Assembly: GCA_027946555.1 (NCBI GenBank)
Contig: JAPEVC010000201.1
Span: 1 to 64,000 of the forward strand
Direction: 5' to 3'
DNA: 64,000 nucleotides
DNA from: Gnomoniopsis sp. IMI 355080
Lineage: Eukaryota; Ascomycota; Sordariomycetes; Diaporthales; Gnomoniaceae
In this document: piece after piece, positions 46,401 to 57,004 of the stretch
Numbering within the stretch: position 1 is the stretch's first letter
Layout of the letters: the number at the start of each line of letters is the position of its first letter
Program-made: the position numbers and the translations under genes
The notes under the pieces: generated by a model
Told to the model about the DNA's origin: nothing
The model's database searches: none
The model's input: the letters and a program-made list of their open reading frames with translations, nothing else

Positions 46401-47335
46401 TGAAATTCCTGGACATCGACCCTACCGAATTTGCTCGGCAACTTACAATCATTGAGTCACGACTGTACGGCAAGATCAAGCCCACGGAGTGTCTCAACAA
46501 GCGATGGCAGAAGAAGCCCGGCGAGGGCGAGCCGAACCCAGCTCCAAACATCAAGGCGCTCATTGAGCATTCCAACCAGATGACGAATTGGGTGGCCGAG
46601 ATGATTCTGGCACAGTCAGATGTCAAGAAGCGTGTAGTGGTGATAAGGCATTTCGTTGCCGTCGGCGAGGTACGTTAATTGGGCTTGTAAAATTGCAGGC
46701 TTATGTGGTCCAGCTAACATTTCCATAGCGATGTCGGCAACTCAACAACTTCTCTACAATCACTTCCATTATTTCCGCATTGGGTACCGCTCCCATCGCG
46801 CGTCTGAAGCGAACTTGGGATCAAGTGCCTCAGAAAAGTCAGGCGACGCTTGAAGGGATGCGCAAACTCATGCTCAGCACAAAGAATTTCGCGGAGTACA
46901 GAGAAAGTCTACACATGGCCAATCCTCCCTGCATCCCCTTTTTCGGTATGTCAAAACTGCGCGTCTAATCATACCAAACTCTATACTAACCGAACGGCAG
47001 GTGTTTATCTGACGGACTTGACTTTTATCGAGGATGGTATACCCTCCATCATCAAGAAGACCACCCTCATCAACTTCGCCAAGCGGGCGAAGACGGCCGA
47101 TGTGATACGTGACATTCAACAGTATCAGAACGTGCCGTATTCCCTACAACCAGTATCGGAGTTGCAAGACTATATCTTGAGTAATATGCAAGCCGCCGGT
47201 GATGTACACGAGATGTACGACAAGAGCTTGCTGGTGGAACCGCGCGAGAGAGAGGACGAGAAAATTGTTAGGTATGTGGCAATGCGGGAACAGCAACTGA
47301 ATTATGGTCGCATGGCCCTGACGGGCGGCTTCTGA
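43466..47335 (+). CDS. Cdc25-type Ras guanine nucleotide exchange factor (4 exons)
   Basis: The exons are 43466-44299, 44381-46669, 46729-46945 and 47001-47335, giving 1224 residues. Junctions keep frame, with donors GTAAGT, GTACGT and GTATGT and an ACTAAC branch word before exon 4. The N-terminus is Gln-rich. An SH3 domain spans about residues 81-134 (Ala-Leu-Tyr-Asp-Tyr start, Trp-Trp-Asp-Gly, Pro-Ser-Asn-Tyr end). A degenerate WW-like segment follows near 190-220. The RasGEF N-terminal (REM) domain is about 790-905 and the catalytic RasGEF domain about 955-1205, with Glu-Phe-Ala-Arg-Gln-Leu-Thr, Ile-Glu-His-Ser-Asn-Gln-Met and Pro-Cys-Ile-Pro-Phe-Phe-Gly-Val-Tyr-Leu-Thr-Asp-Leu. It loads GTP on Ras, feeding adenylate cyclase/PKA or MAPK signalling. 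ATG 43466 was chosen; the frame upstream starts only with TTG. A second ATG follows at 43472. Confidence 0.94.
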
Positions 47336-49226
47336 GAGGCTGGCCGAATATCATCATTGTCTCTATCTCACAACGGGAGGGACATGTACATCACACGACC
47401 CGTCTTGTGTCTCCATCTCTTTTCTTTACATGACCCTACGCCATACATACACAAACGAACCCAACCAGACTCTTGGTGATCATTCGCTGACATGGTGCGT
47501 CTACTTTACAGGGTTCTTGCCGAGTCTGGCTTCCTATGAAGAAGCCCAGCCGAACGAAAGTCACGGGAGACATGGTCGCGAACATCTCACCAATACCCGA
47601 GCGCCAAAGCTGTGCTACTGCAACATCCGGGCGAATGGCACAACAGTGGGCCAATTATCTATGTGCAGCAGCCAGGCAAGGTCCAACGGTCTTGTTGTCA
47701 CTACATGGTAATGAAGTCCGATCTATGCGACTGGGTGGGAAATCATCTCCAGCTTGGAGTGTTCCTGCTTGACTGCGCTAACTGGGGTGCTTCCCAAGAT
47801 TGGCAGACTTTGGGGGACTGCATTACCGTTGACCCGGCTAGCTGGGCCTGGCGCACAAGACCCCGCTTGTTTGCAAGGCGCCATAGACCGGCTATCGCCA
47901 TCAGACGAGCCCCCAAACCCCATCATCTTTGAAAGTGGTGGGGGAGATTGGTGTCACAAGTGCATGTTACCAACATGCGGGGGCGTACCGGAAAATTAGT
48001 GGCGCTGAGACGGATTCCAGGCCGAGGATTTAATCCTGGTAGGGAAGATACAAAACCTCGGGCGGCTACAACAGAGAAGGGCTGGTAGTCAGTGCTGAAA
48101 GGACGCGGCTGGCGGGCTCGGGATTACCTGCGCAATCCACCAGGATGGTACTAGTGTGTACGAAAAAGCGCCACACCCATCATCCAAGTGTCCAAGCAGG
48201 ATTGACGATGTGACAAGAAAATCCCGCGGCTATGCGAACGGGGAATTGCGTATAATGTCCGGAGATATGATACCGAATTGCAGTGGCTCACAGGTTTTTG
48301 CTTCTGGGATATTTCGAAAGCGAAATGGGTCAGACATAACGGGGGCTGCAATGATTTGGGAAATTCTTTTTCTAATGAACTATTCGCAAGTTTTTAGAGA
48401 CACTTCAAGCCTGAGACTTTAGCACAGCTAGTAAGCGAAGCGATCCTGGTTTTGATTGTGGCCTTTTGCATTCTCCCTCAACTCCTTTTTCTCTTATCAT
48501 TGATGACCTCGATTCCGAACTTGGTGCCGCTCGGAAGTGTTGCTAACAAGTAGGTGTACCGCTGCCGTGTCACCGGCATGTGGGGGCGCTGCTGCGTTTG
48601 TCTTCCATTCTAGCCACCGCAAGTTGAAAGGCGGTTGAGACGAGGAATCATGGCCTCCCTCTGTAGTGCTAACTTGTACAGTCGTGCGATGTACCAAGCG
48701 CCTCCTCTCGTGATCGTTGTCAGAGACCGAGCCAATCTTCAACTTGCCACGCTCAGTCAGACACGGCGTTTATTACTTTTAAGTGTATTTTGTCTGAAAC
48801 GTGAACAGCGAGCATAACTGAACATGACCGTGAGGTACTGTGCAACGCATTAGAATGAAGGCTATAAGATGCGCGATGCCCCCGTTTTGTAACCAGCCAG
48901 CTGCAAGCGAGTGAAAAATAGGCTGGGCGTAGTCTTTCCGCTTGAAGCGAGGGTCATACTTTCAAGCGACAAGCATGTACATCAATGTTGAACCACACGC
49001 TAGAGAAATCAGAGAAAGAGGCTTTGGGCATTTTAGGGATGATACATGAGGCTGCCAGTTTGACTTGAAAACTGGAAGATGTTATCGCCAACCAAGAATG
49101 GACGGATAAAAACTTATTCCTAGGCACGAGTCGCAGGCTATCATCTAGGTCCGCAGATTTGTGACATAACTTATAGCGTAGTACCACGGAGTCCTCTGCC
49201 TGATCGGCTATTAGCACGGAAAAGCT
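47336..49226. other. Convergent intergenic region between Ras-GEF and Urb2
   Basis: It contains the 3' ends of both neighbours. Frames of 60-100 codons overlap in several phases between 47430 and 48000 without motifs. No RNA gene or repeat was recognised. Confidence 0.5.
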
Positions 49227-52200
49227 CTACACACCACTCCACTTTCCGAACTTGACATATCGCCTGTACATGTCTTTGAAGATTGCCCGTCCACTGCCAT
49301 CCACCGCCTCGTTCAAAATCCTCCTTCCCTGTTCGTTTGTGATATCCAAAACTGCAAAAACACCGGGTTCCAGCGCCTCCCTCACCGCACGCGAGATAGG
49401 TCGCTCCAGCTGCAACTTGATGTAGGACATGAGCACCAAGTACATGTGCTGACCAGCGGAGCGCTTGGCGGCGTCGACAGCAGAGTCAAGGGTTCCTGGT
49501 TGCTGGCCGCGGGTGACTGAAGCGACTGAGGGTTCACAGACGAGGGTGAGCAGGCGGGAGAAGAGCTTGGCTCGTTTCTTGAGAGTCGATGGGGCTGTGG
49601 AGGAGACGAGGAGAAGGCGGAGGAGAGATTGGAGGGCGGTGATGAGCAGGTGGAAGTGGCCTTCGAGACGCAGGCGGTGTCGCTTGATGATGACTTTTAC
49701 AAGGCGACAGAGCCAGTCGAATGTCTTGGGGGATGCCTGGACATCTTGGGCGATTCGTGGTCCGCCTGCGGAGATGGTTGCTACCGTGCTCAGGGTGACT
49801 TCGGTGTTCCATTGCTTCATGGTGCCCGCTTTCTTGTCGAGAAGGGTGTGCATCGTCTGTGCGATGAACACAAACTCAGGTGAAAATTGTGATCCTATCA
49901 GTTGATTCGCTAGCACACTGTGCACCTCGGCCAGATCTGCTGTTTCCACGCACGATCGAAGATCCAGATCTAGACAGACGTTAATACCAGGCAATGATCC
50001 AATGACAGGGTGCGACATACCATTCTCTGCGCACACAAGTCGGTTGAGAGTGAGGAGGTGCCCGGTGATATCGCCAGCTCCTCGTAGCTTCGCAGCAATC
50101 TCTCGAAAGTAACTATCCCTCAGTTCCTTGTCCATATCTCTGAGGACAATATCGACGTAGCGGTTGATGTCGCTCGCATCAGCACGCACACACAAGGCCA
50201 CAGAGTTCTCTGACTCGGAGTTATGGAGGGCGCAGGGCGCGCTGATGTCCAACGGGTCCTTCACCGAGTCACCAAAACACCTAAAAATCAGTTCTCGCGT
50301 CCGCCAGCCTCCCCTCAAGCCCTTTTCACAAAGCATCTCACAGAACTGAACCAAAGCATTTCTCGACGCTCCTATACAGTTGCGTATAGTATCGGGATCG
50401 ACAACATCGAGTTGGTCCTGAACGATGAGAGTGCACCATGTTGGCAGACCACCTTCGAGCCAATTGGCTTCCACGGGCAGCATCTTGTCTATGTTCAACA
50501 CCCTCGAGCATACAAGAGATGCGTGTTCTCTTAACGCAGCTGAGTCGACCACCTCTTGTACTTGCTTTTGTATCTTAGGAGCCTCTAGGGCGATGATCAA
50601 GGCTCTCAGCAGTATTGGCCGGTGGGGCTGAAGCTGTGTTGTGGTGGATGGCCAACTTGCAACTATCGTTGCAGCCTCGGTGAGGTAGACACGCTCTCGG
50701 GTTTCGAGGTTCGAAGTCATTTGTTTCATCGTACTCGTCGCAAGAGACTCGAATAACTTCAACAAACCGTACGTAGCTGAAAGGTCAAGATACACACTGT
50801 TTTCACCAATACTGGCTTGAGTGCTGGAAAGGATAGAATCACCGACCGTTACCAAGTCAGCAAATTTCATTGACTCATAAAATGTAGCCCTCCTCATGAT
50901 CTTGGCCATCAAGCTGAGGAGGGTCTTCATGAGGACCACATCCGTCGACTTCTGCAATCTCGACGTGAATAGTAGAGCCTTTGGCATGATCTGCTCTCTG
51001 TGCTCCCGCGTAAGACCCTCGGAGGGTATGTCGAGGAGAATCTGCGCAGCCGTGGTGATACGCTCGGTGTCACAAGCCGGGATTTGACTTTGTTCCTCGA
51101 AGATATCGATCGCATGGGCAATCAAACCACTGATATACTTGTGGTTGTTGAGGTTAGCTTCATTGTATACAAGGTTCCGGATTTGAGGGCTCTTGATATC
51201 CGAACTGCCTATCCGTGCAAGAATCGTATCAAGGTGCTCTTTGCCCGAGTGGGATCTGACCAGTAGGTCGATCAGTCGAGGAGACTCGAAGAACTTCAAG
51301 CCTCCGCGTCCATCTTCGGCAGAAGCATGTCGTTGATGCTTTTCTAGTCTCTTAAAAAACGAGCAGGTCAGGGCAGCAGCCTCAGATTCATGGGTTCCCC
51401 CAGGCTGGCTAAGGAGCCAGAACCTGCTACAGCAGTGGAAAGCTGCTGATGTTGCGAGCTCATTGGGATCTCCCTTTCTCAGTGTTTTTCTCAGGGTAGG
51501 TTCAACTTTCGTCCATACATCATTGACCTGGTCCAAAGTGGATCTGCAAATTATGCTCTCAACAATGTACCACCAATGCGCCTTTGTCGGATCATTGAGG
51601 GCTTTGAGCTCCAGCTGAGAGATCATTTCGTAGATACGAATATTCGCAGCGTCAATATATTCCTCTTCCGTTATGCCTTGTGAAATCGCGTGGAGGACAA
51701 CCAGCAAGGCCCCAGCGTCTGCAGCATTGCTCTGATCAAGGAGCCAGTTGAGCAAGGAAGCCAGCTGCCTTGTGTTGACGGACGATTGCAGGAGACCCGA
51801 CACGGTGCCGACAACAGGCTCGCTTGACCAAATGCCGGCGATCTCGGTATAGTCTGCTCCTTTGTTCAGACACGCAGCAAGTGCTTCGAACCATTTTTTT
51901 ATGAATCCTGAGAGATCTCTGCCTCTCGCGAAGCCTTTAGCAAAAGAAATGATGAGATCTACGGCGCCAATGTCTGCAGAATCTCGTAATTCGGTATTGC
52001 TTAAGTCTGTCACTTGTTGGATGGTTTCGTCGAGTAATTTATGTCCCTCGTCGGAGATGAGGAATGCGTCCACATCCAAACGCGCGATTCGCTTTACCAG
52101 GCCCAAATCCATCTTACCGGAGGGTTCGGTATATTTCCTGCACACCACACGTAGGCTGGGCAGAGAAACACTGCCTCTGATCTCTTGGGCTGTATCAAGG

Positions 52201-53531
52201 GCAACTTTCATCGCCTGGTTCCGCTTAAGAGGATCTGTCTCGCGCATAGGCTCTTCGATGGTATCGAATACCTTCTGCGTCCAGTCCTCGTGATCCTTTT
52301 TTGCACTGGCGTCATCAGCAGAGTGAGAAGTATTGATGGCGAGGCTGAACAAGACTGGGTGGGAGGCAGTCGGCATGAAGTTGGTCATATCGACGGCTGT
52401 CTGGATTATCCCGATGTCCTTGTGATTCAAAAAGGCCGCCCTCGCGGGAAGAATCATGTTTTTGATGAAAAAGCGACGAAGCACACGGGTCCAAACTGCC
52501 TTGACATGGGGATCGAGAGTGATGTCCTTGGAACGGTCCATCTTGGCCAAGACAATGCAGCCTGTGGGATACAGTGACATGGCCACTTCAGCCGCGTCGG
52601 CGCTACTCTGCAGGTGAAGAGCCCACAGGGAAGTAAACACAGCAACCCAAGCCGCCTGGTCCTCAAAAGGCTCTTGCTCCTGTGCCTGTAGGGCAAGATC
52701 ACATATTGACAGTATGGGACGCAGGAGTTCCACGGCCTCTTTCGCAGGCGAACAAAACAATGACTTGACATGTTCGGCTCCCATCAGGACATGGGATGGT
52801 GCAGTTGCTTCGATGGACTCAAGTCTGGCAATTAAAGTCTGCAGAGCACAGAATAATGACTCTGCGGCTTTCAAGCTACTGTGAGAACTTCGAAGTGTCT
52901 CCAGATCAAAAGACACACCAGCGGAGCGCTTCCTTTTCTTAGACGTCTTCTCAATGGTCGTACTCCTGGTACCAGCCATATCCACGTCTGATGAGGCATG
53001 TTCTCGCGGTGATATTCTATCCTGTGGTTTTGAGATGTCTTGGAGTGTTTGTTGTAGTATTGAAACGAATCGGCGATGATCGAGGGACTTGGCCAGAGAG
53101 ATCAGTGGTATTCTCTTGAACACGCATGTCATAATTCTCCAGGCCATGGGGTATCGTCGGAACTTTTCAGCAGCTTCGGCATTGCCGTTCATATTCTTCA
53201 GCAACCATCGTAAAACTAGTTCCTCGGAGGCGTGAAATGGACCAGATATCGAGTTTGTGAGGAGAGTCCAAAGATTGGAAAGCGTGTCGGGAACAGACTC
53301 GGTGCTGTCCTGGTCGAGTGACCTGACAGCCTTGACGAGGCTGTCCTCGGAGAGCTGTGCATAGTTTAGATCAGCTTAGGACCTTCACAACAGCCTTCCA
53401 AGAGAGCCCCCTCGTTGAATGGGCTCTGATTGAAAAGAATTGGGTTTGCACATGCGATGCTGCAGGGAGAGGCCACCCAGATGGGGAATATCCAAAGAAT
53501 TACTCACAGAATCATGCGTTTCCAGCAACAT
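49227..53531 (-). CDS. URB2: Urb2/Npa2 family ribosome biogenesis protein (2 exons)
   Basis: The main exon is 53354-49227, and a short first exon 53531-53508 is predicted, giving 1383 residues. The 153-nt intron has donor GTGAGT, a CTAAAC branch-like word and a CAG acceptor. The frame from 53354 to 53204 continues smoothly into the long open frame but lacks an internal ATG, so an upstream exon is required. The eight-residue first exon is the simplest solution and is less certain than the rest. The protein is a long helical repeat-like polypeptide. Its C-terminal 200 residues carry the Urb2/Npa2 signature: a Leu-Arg-Leu-Leu-Leu block, Ala-Lys-Leu-Phe-Ser-Arg-Leu-Leu, then a Tyr-Arg-Arg-Tyr-Val-Lys-Phe-Gly-Lys-Trp end. 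Urb2 acts in the nucleolus in early 60S subunit assembly. A Lys/Arg-rich segment near residue 120 could be a nuclear signal. Confidence 0.88.
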
Positions 53532-53920
53532 GATCTCGGTTTTGCAGCTGCGAAGACCAAAGGGGCAGTACAGCAAAGAAGTCAAGACAGTCTTGTCGAA
53601 GGCTTCGAGTCCAAAAATTTGGACCCGGAGACGATTCTGCCATAGTCGGCACCGACGCACCTCCCAAAACAGCAGGCGGTCCCCGTAGATTACAGCCCGT
53701 ATCCCTGTTGAAGCCGGCCGCGGTTTACCTCCGTTCATCTCGAAAACTGCCCGGGGAGAAGCTGCTTTCGCGAGACCCAAGCAAAAACGTCACAGCCCAC
53801 GCATCACACGCGCTCAGCCACCTTTTTCTGAGTGGTAAGTCTCGTCCTCCAAATCTTCCCAAGACCAATTGATGCTGACGCGACAATTACCCAGCATCTT
53901 GACCTCTTCCCTCACACAAA
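53532..53920. promoter_or_regulatory. Shared divergent promoter of URB2 and MIC10
   Basis: About 390 bases separate the predicted start codons of two housekeeping genes on opposite strands. The minus-strand open frame here (53385-53780) is probably leader plus intron of URB2. If the URB2 first exon is longer than predicted, the true promoter is shorter. No TATA box was recognised. Confidence 0.5.
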
Positions 53921-54296
53921 ATGGCAGAGACGTCCGTTCCTCCACCACCTCCGAGCACGGTCTCGCGACCAGTCAGTGAGGCACTTTTGAACGAAAAGGT
54001 ATGAACGGCCAGCCCCAGAACCAGTAGGGTCTTATGCTGGGCTATGCAGACCACGGCAAGATTGCCAGAAGCAAGCAACCAGCGCGCTGATAGCAACTTA
54101 GTGGGATCGATGCCTCTCCAACCTCCTGATAAAATCAACCCTCGGCCTCGGCTTCGGTGTCGTCTTCTCAGTCCTGTTGTTCAAGCGAAGGTCTTGGCCG
54201 GCCATCGTGGGCCTCGGATTCGGTGCGGGTCGGGCATATGAAGAGTGCAATTCTAGCCTCAAGCAGGCTGCTAGGGAGATTAGGAAGCAGGCATGA
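53921..54296 (+). CDS. MIC10: MICOS complex subunit MIC10 (2 exons)
   Basis: The exons are 53921-53998 and 54102-54296, giving 90 residues. The intron is 103 nt, with donor GTATGA and acceptor TAG, phase 0. The N-terminus is Pro-rich. The second exon starts with Trp-Asp-Arg-Cys-Leu-Ser-Asn-Leu-Leu and carries two hydrophobic hairpin segments. Each has the glycine motif of the family: Leu-Gly-Leu-Gly-Phe-Gly in the first and Gly-Leu-Gly-Phe-Gly-Ala-Gly-Arg-Ala-Tyr in the second, with a Lys-Arg-Arg loop between. The Glu-Glu-Cys end and charged tail also fit. MIC10 oligomerises in the mitochondrial inner membrane to bend it at crista junctions. The gene is too short and too split for a simple open-frame search. 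Confidence 0.93.
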
Positions 54297-54738
54297 ATCA
54301 ATACCGAGTAAAAGGCGAGACGCCCAGGCGCATGGATCCGACTCCCGATTACAGACACACATCAAGTACAAAAGCACCACACAAACACCGCATCATCTCC
54401 GATTCTCAACGGCGCACGAATTGTATAACAAACGCGACTTAGACCAATGCTGGGAGAGCGAAGGCAGGCCGGCTGGAGGCGGCCGTCGACGAAGGCAAAG
54501 GTGCTTGGAGCTGGTCTGAAAGCGGGATGTAGACATTATAGGTATGAATAGAGCTATTGACATTTAGGAGTGGGCTTCTTCGACCTCGCACGCGGAACAG
54601 GTATTTCTCCGCTTTAAACCAAGAAGAAAAGAAGCTTGACCCTCTTGCCCTCACCAGAATCGACTAATGCTTCTCGTTCCATTGGAGACCTTCAAACTTA
54701 CCACCAAGGAGCCTCTGACCTTTGAGGACTTGGACCTA
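54297..54738. other. Convergent intergenic region between MIC10 and the membrane-protein gene
   Basis: It carries both 3' untranslated regions. A plus-strand frame (54157-54519) overlapping the end of MIC10 is a shadow in another phase. No other feature was seen. Confidence 0.6.
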
Positions 54739-55548
54739 TCAAACGGTGTTGTCGTTTCCAAAGAGCGATTTGCGACGAGTGACTCCCAGTGGATCATCAA
54801 ACCTACTCGTCATGTCTCTTGCGTCCGTTACTGGCAAAGTTACAGCCGTCGTGCCAACCTTGCGCTGAGTCCCCTTAAGGATTGCACTCATAGTAGCCAC
54901 GTTCATAGGACCAACACGGGGTGACCTCGGCGAGAACTTTGCAGGGAATGCACCCATTTCGCGCACACGGCCGTCCGAGCCATCTGACTCCGGTTCCAGT
55001 TCTGGGCTGTTCGAGGGACTGCGCAGCCGCGGAGACGACAACGGAATTATGGGGATCGCTAGTGACGCGGCCGCCAGACCCGCATCCCGCAAACCATCGC
55101 GCACGCTACAGTCGCGATCTGACAAATCGGAATCCTGATCGGAAACTGACAAAGTACGAGAATCGGCGGGCTTGAGGCCGCTGGATCTGCGTCGGCGGAC
55201 GGGGTGGCCGGCCTGTGATGTTGCTGCAGAACCGCCGTTCCATGAGCTGCTGCGGCGATGGTTGCGGCGATGGGCTAGTCGGCCGTCGTCCTCGTTGCTG
55301 AAGATGGATTCTTGAGCCGTGGAACCTGGTTGAACGGGCATCCATTCGATGATTCTTTGCTTGCGCGGCCTTCGTGGGAAGGCTCGTGGGGCGAAAAGCC
55401 AGATTATGAGGATGAGCTGGCTGACGAGGAAGAGGATGGCGATGGCGAGGACAATGATCTCGGTCCGGTTGGCGTCGAGCGTCTTCTGGTCGGGCGGAGG
55501 AGTCGCTGCCCGTGTCGGAGACGGCATGGGGTTGGCGGGTTCTCCCAT
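54739..55548 (-). CDS. Single-pass membrane protein of unknown function
   Basis: A single open frame of 269 residues starts at ATG 55548. The frame extends 19 codons further up but only to a TTG. Residues 1-30 are polar and Pro-rich. Residues 31-53 form one strongly hydrophobic membrane segment, followed at once by a basic cluster (Arg-Arg-Pro-Arg-Lys-Gln-Arg), so the C-terminal part is probably cytosolic. The tail is Ser/Arg/Asp-rich with repeated Arg-Arg-Ser-Ser and Pro-Arg-Ser-Pro motifs, typical of a disordered, phosphorylated region. A better-ordered C-terminal 60 residues follow (Pro-Met-Asn-Val-Ala-Thr-Met-Ser-Ala-Ile-Leu-Lys and a final Arg-Arg-Lys-Ser-Leu-Phe). I do not recognise the family. 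It lies between MIC10 and the Smr-protein gene and shares the strand of the latter, without overlap. Confidence 0.72.
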   Translation of the reverse strand: MGEPANPMPSPTRAATPPPDQKTLDANRTEIIVLAIAILFLVSQLILIIWLFAPRAFPRRPRKQRIIEWMPVQPGSTAQESIFSNEDDGRLAHRRNHRRSSSWNGGSAATSQAGHPVRRRRSSGLKPADSRTLSVSDQDSDLSDRDCSVRDGLRDAGLAAASLAIPIIPLSSPRLRSPSNSPELEPESDGSDGRVREMGAFPAKFSPRSPRVGPMNVATMSAILKGTQRKVGTTAVTLPVTDARDMTSRFDDPLGVTRRKSLFGNDNTV

Positions 55549-56072
55549 GATTCTGGCACAAGGGCGACTGGGAAGGGGTTGCTCTTGCAGTCTTGGTGCC
55601 AACACAGTGGTACAATCGAGAAGCTTGGGTGCGTTAATATCTGGCAGCTACTATAGTTGTGTTTCGAGGTACTATTGAGTCTATACGGGCGGTTGACCGG
55701 CGTAGGCATATCGAGCGAAAGTCTGGGCTTGGGTCATAGGTGTGTGTTTGCGATTCAAAGTCAAGGGTAGACGTTTGTTTTTAAGACATTGTAGGCGATT
55801 TTCGTGGAGACCATCAACGTCTAATTACAAGTAGTCTCCAACATGTGATCAGAACATGTGTTAGTGTGAGGCATATTGTATGTATGAGGCAGCTGCTGGC
55901 CAGTCGACGGGAAGTCGCAATTCGACCATCTAAACTAGACCGCGAACCAGTCAATGACCGCTGATATCTACTTTGATCTACCTGCTTGCCCGGCTCATTG
56001 GGGCCAGATTGCAACTTTGAATATTTCCAAGAATGTCTTCAAGACGTGATGATCCAGTGGCCAGCTCCCACC
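55549..56072. other. Intergenic region between the membrane-protein and Smr genes
   Basis: Both genes are on the minus strand, so this stretch should hold the promoter of the membrane-protein gene and the 3' end of the Smr gene. No motif, repeat or RNA gene was seen. Confidence 0.5.
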
Positions 56073-57004
56073 TCACATCACCACACAGCAGTCGCCCAAC
56101 TTGCTGAAGATTCTCGACAACACCTTCTTTTCCAAGGCCTCCATCTGATCGCCCTGCTGCTGTTGTTCTTGTTGTGCTTGGCCTTGGGACTGGTTTTGAG
56201 CCGGTCTTGGGTGTGCTTGACCATGCGTCTCTCCGCCATGCTGCTTCCCACCACCGTATCCACCTCCCGTCTGTCCGCTTGGAAGTGGTGGCATACCCGA
56301 CACCTCATGGCCTGCCAGGTTGATATACATCCGGCCCTCGTTTGCCTCGGTTGCATATTGCAGCCCCAACTCCTGGCAAACCTGCTCAACGCGCGGCTTG
56401 ATCTTTTGTACGTGGTTTACGCTGTGGTTGCCCTTGCCCACAATAACGTGCAGGTGCGTCTGGCCCCTCGCCTGCGCGTCACGTATCCGCGCCTCGAGGA
56501 TGTCTTCAGCCTCCTCCACAAATTGCCCGTGCAGGTCAATGGTATCGTCGGCAACGCGGTCTGGCGCGTTATTCTCGCGAAAGATGTACTCGGACGCTTG
56601 CTTGTTGTACTGATCCATTTTGGCAGCGTGCGCTTTACCCTCGTTGGACAGCTCTTTCGCCTCTGCGCCATCGCCACGCTCGTAAGCTTGGTGAGCCTGG
56701 AGGGTGAGAGACGTTAGCTACGGATGGTGGAAGCTAGGCTTGTCGAGAGTGGGAGCCGTACCTTGTCGAAGCATGAGCTACGCTTCGCGGCCTCAGCCCG
56801 GGCTAAGTCGCGGAGCCGGTCATATTCCTTCTCGGCATCGTCGTTCGCGTGCGAATGGGCTATCGGGCGACGGGATGTCAGTACAGAAGCTGCAAGCTGC
56901 GGTGACATCATGCGATACCATCCGGCTGGTCATGGATGGAGCTTACCGCGTCCGCCGAGACGCGTCGAGTGGTTCTGATGCTGCATAGGGATTGATTGAG
57001 CCAT
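56073..57004 (-). CDS. DUF1771-Smr domain protein with C-terminal CaaX-like motif (3 exons)
   Basis: The exons are 57004-56947, 56859-56762 and 56696-56073, giving 259 residues. Donors are GTAAGC and GTACGG, with acceptors TAG and CAG in frame. Residues about 25-90 form the DUF1771 helical region (Glu-Tyr-Asp-Arg-Leu-Arg, Ala-Tyr-Glu-Arg-Gly-Asp-Gly-Ala, Leu-Ser-Asn-Glu-Gly-Lys). The Smr domain follows at about 105-185, with Ile-Asp-Leu-His-Gly and the loop Gly-Lys-Gly-Asn-His-Ser. Smr domains bind or cut RNA or DNA in translation quality control and related processes. After a Gly/Gln-rich linker the protein ends in an amphipathic Lys-rich segment and Cys-Cys-Val-Val-Met. That ending fits a farnesylated CaaX box with a neighbouring Cys for palmitoylation, suggesting membrane attachment. 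The exon-1 start is supported by the precise frame match across both introns. Confidence 0.88.

Noticed and set aside
53385..53780. 131-codon minus-strand frame upstream of the URB2 main exon
   Set aside because: It partly overlaps the predicted URB2 intron and leader. A longer first exon is possible, but the sequence upstream of the ATG at 53531 shows no resemblance to the family, so only the last eight codons before the donor were used.
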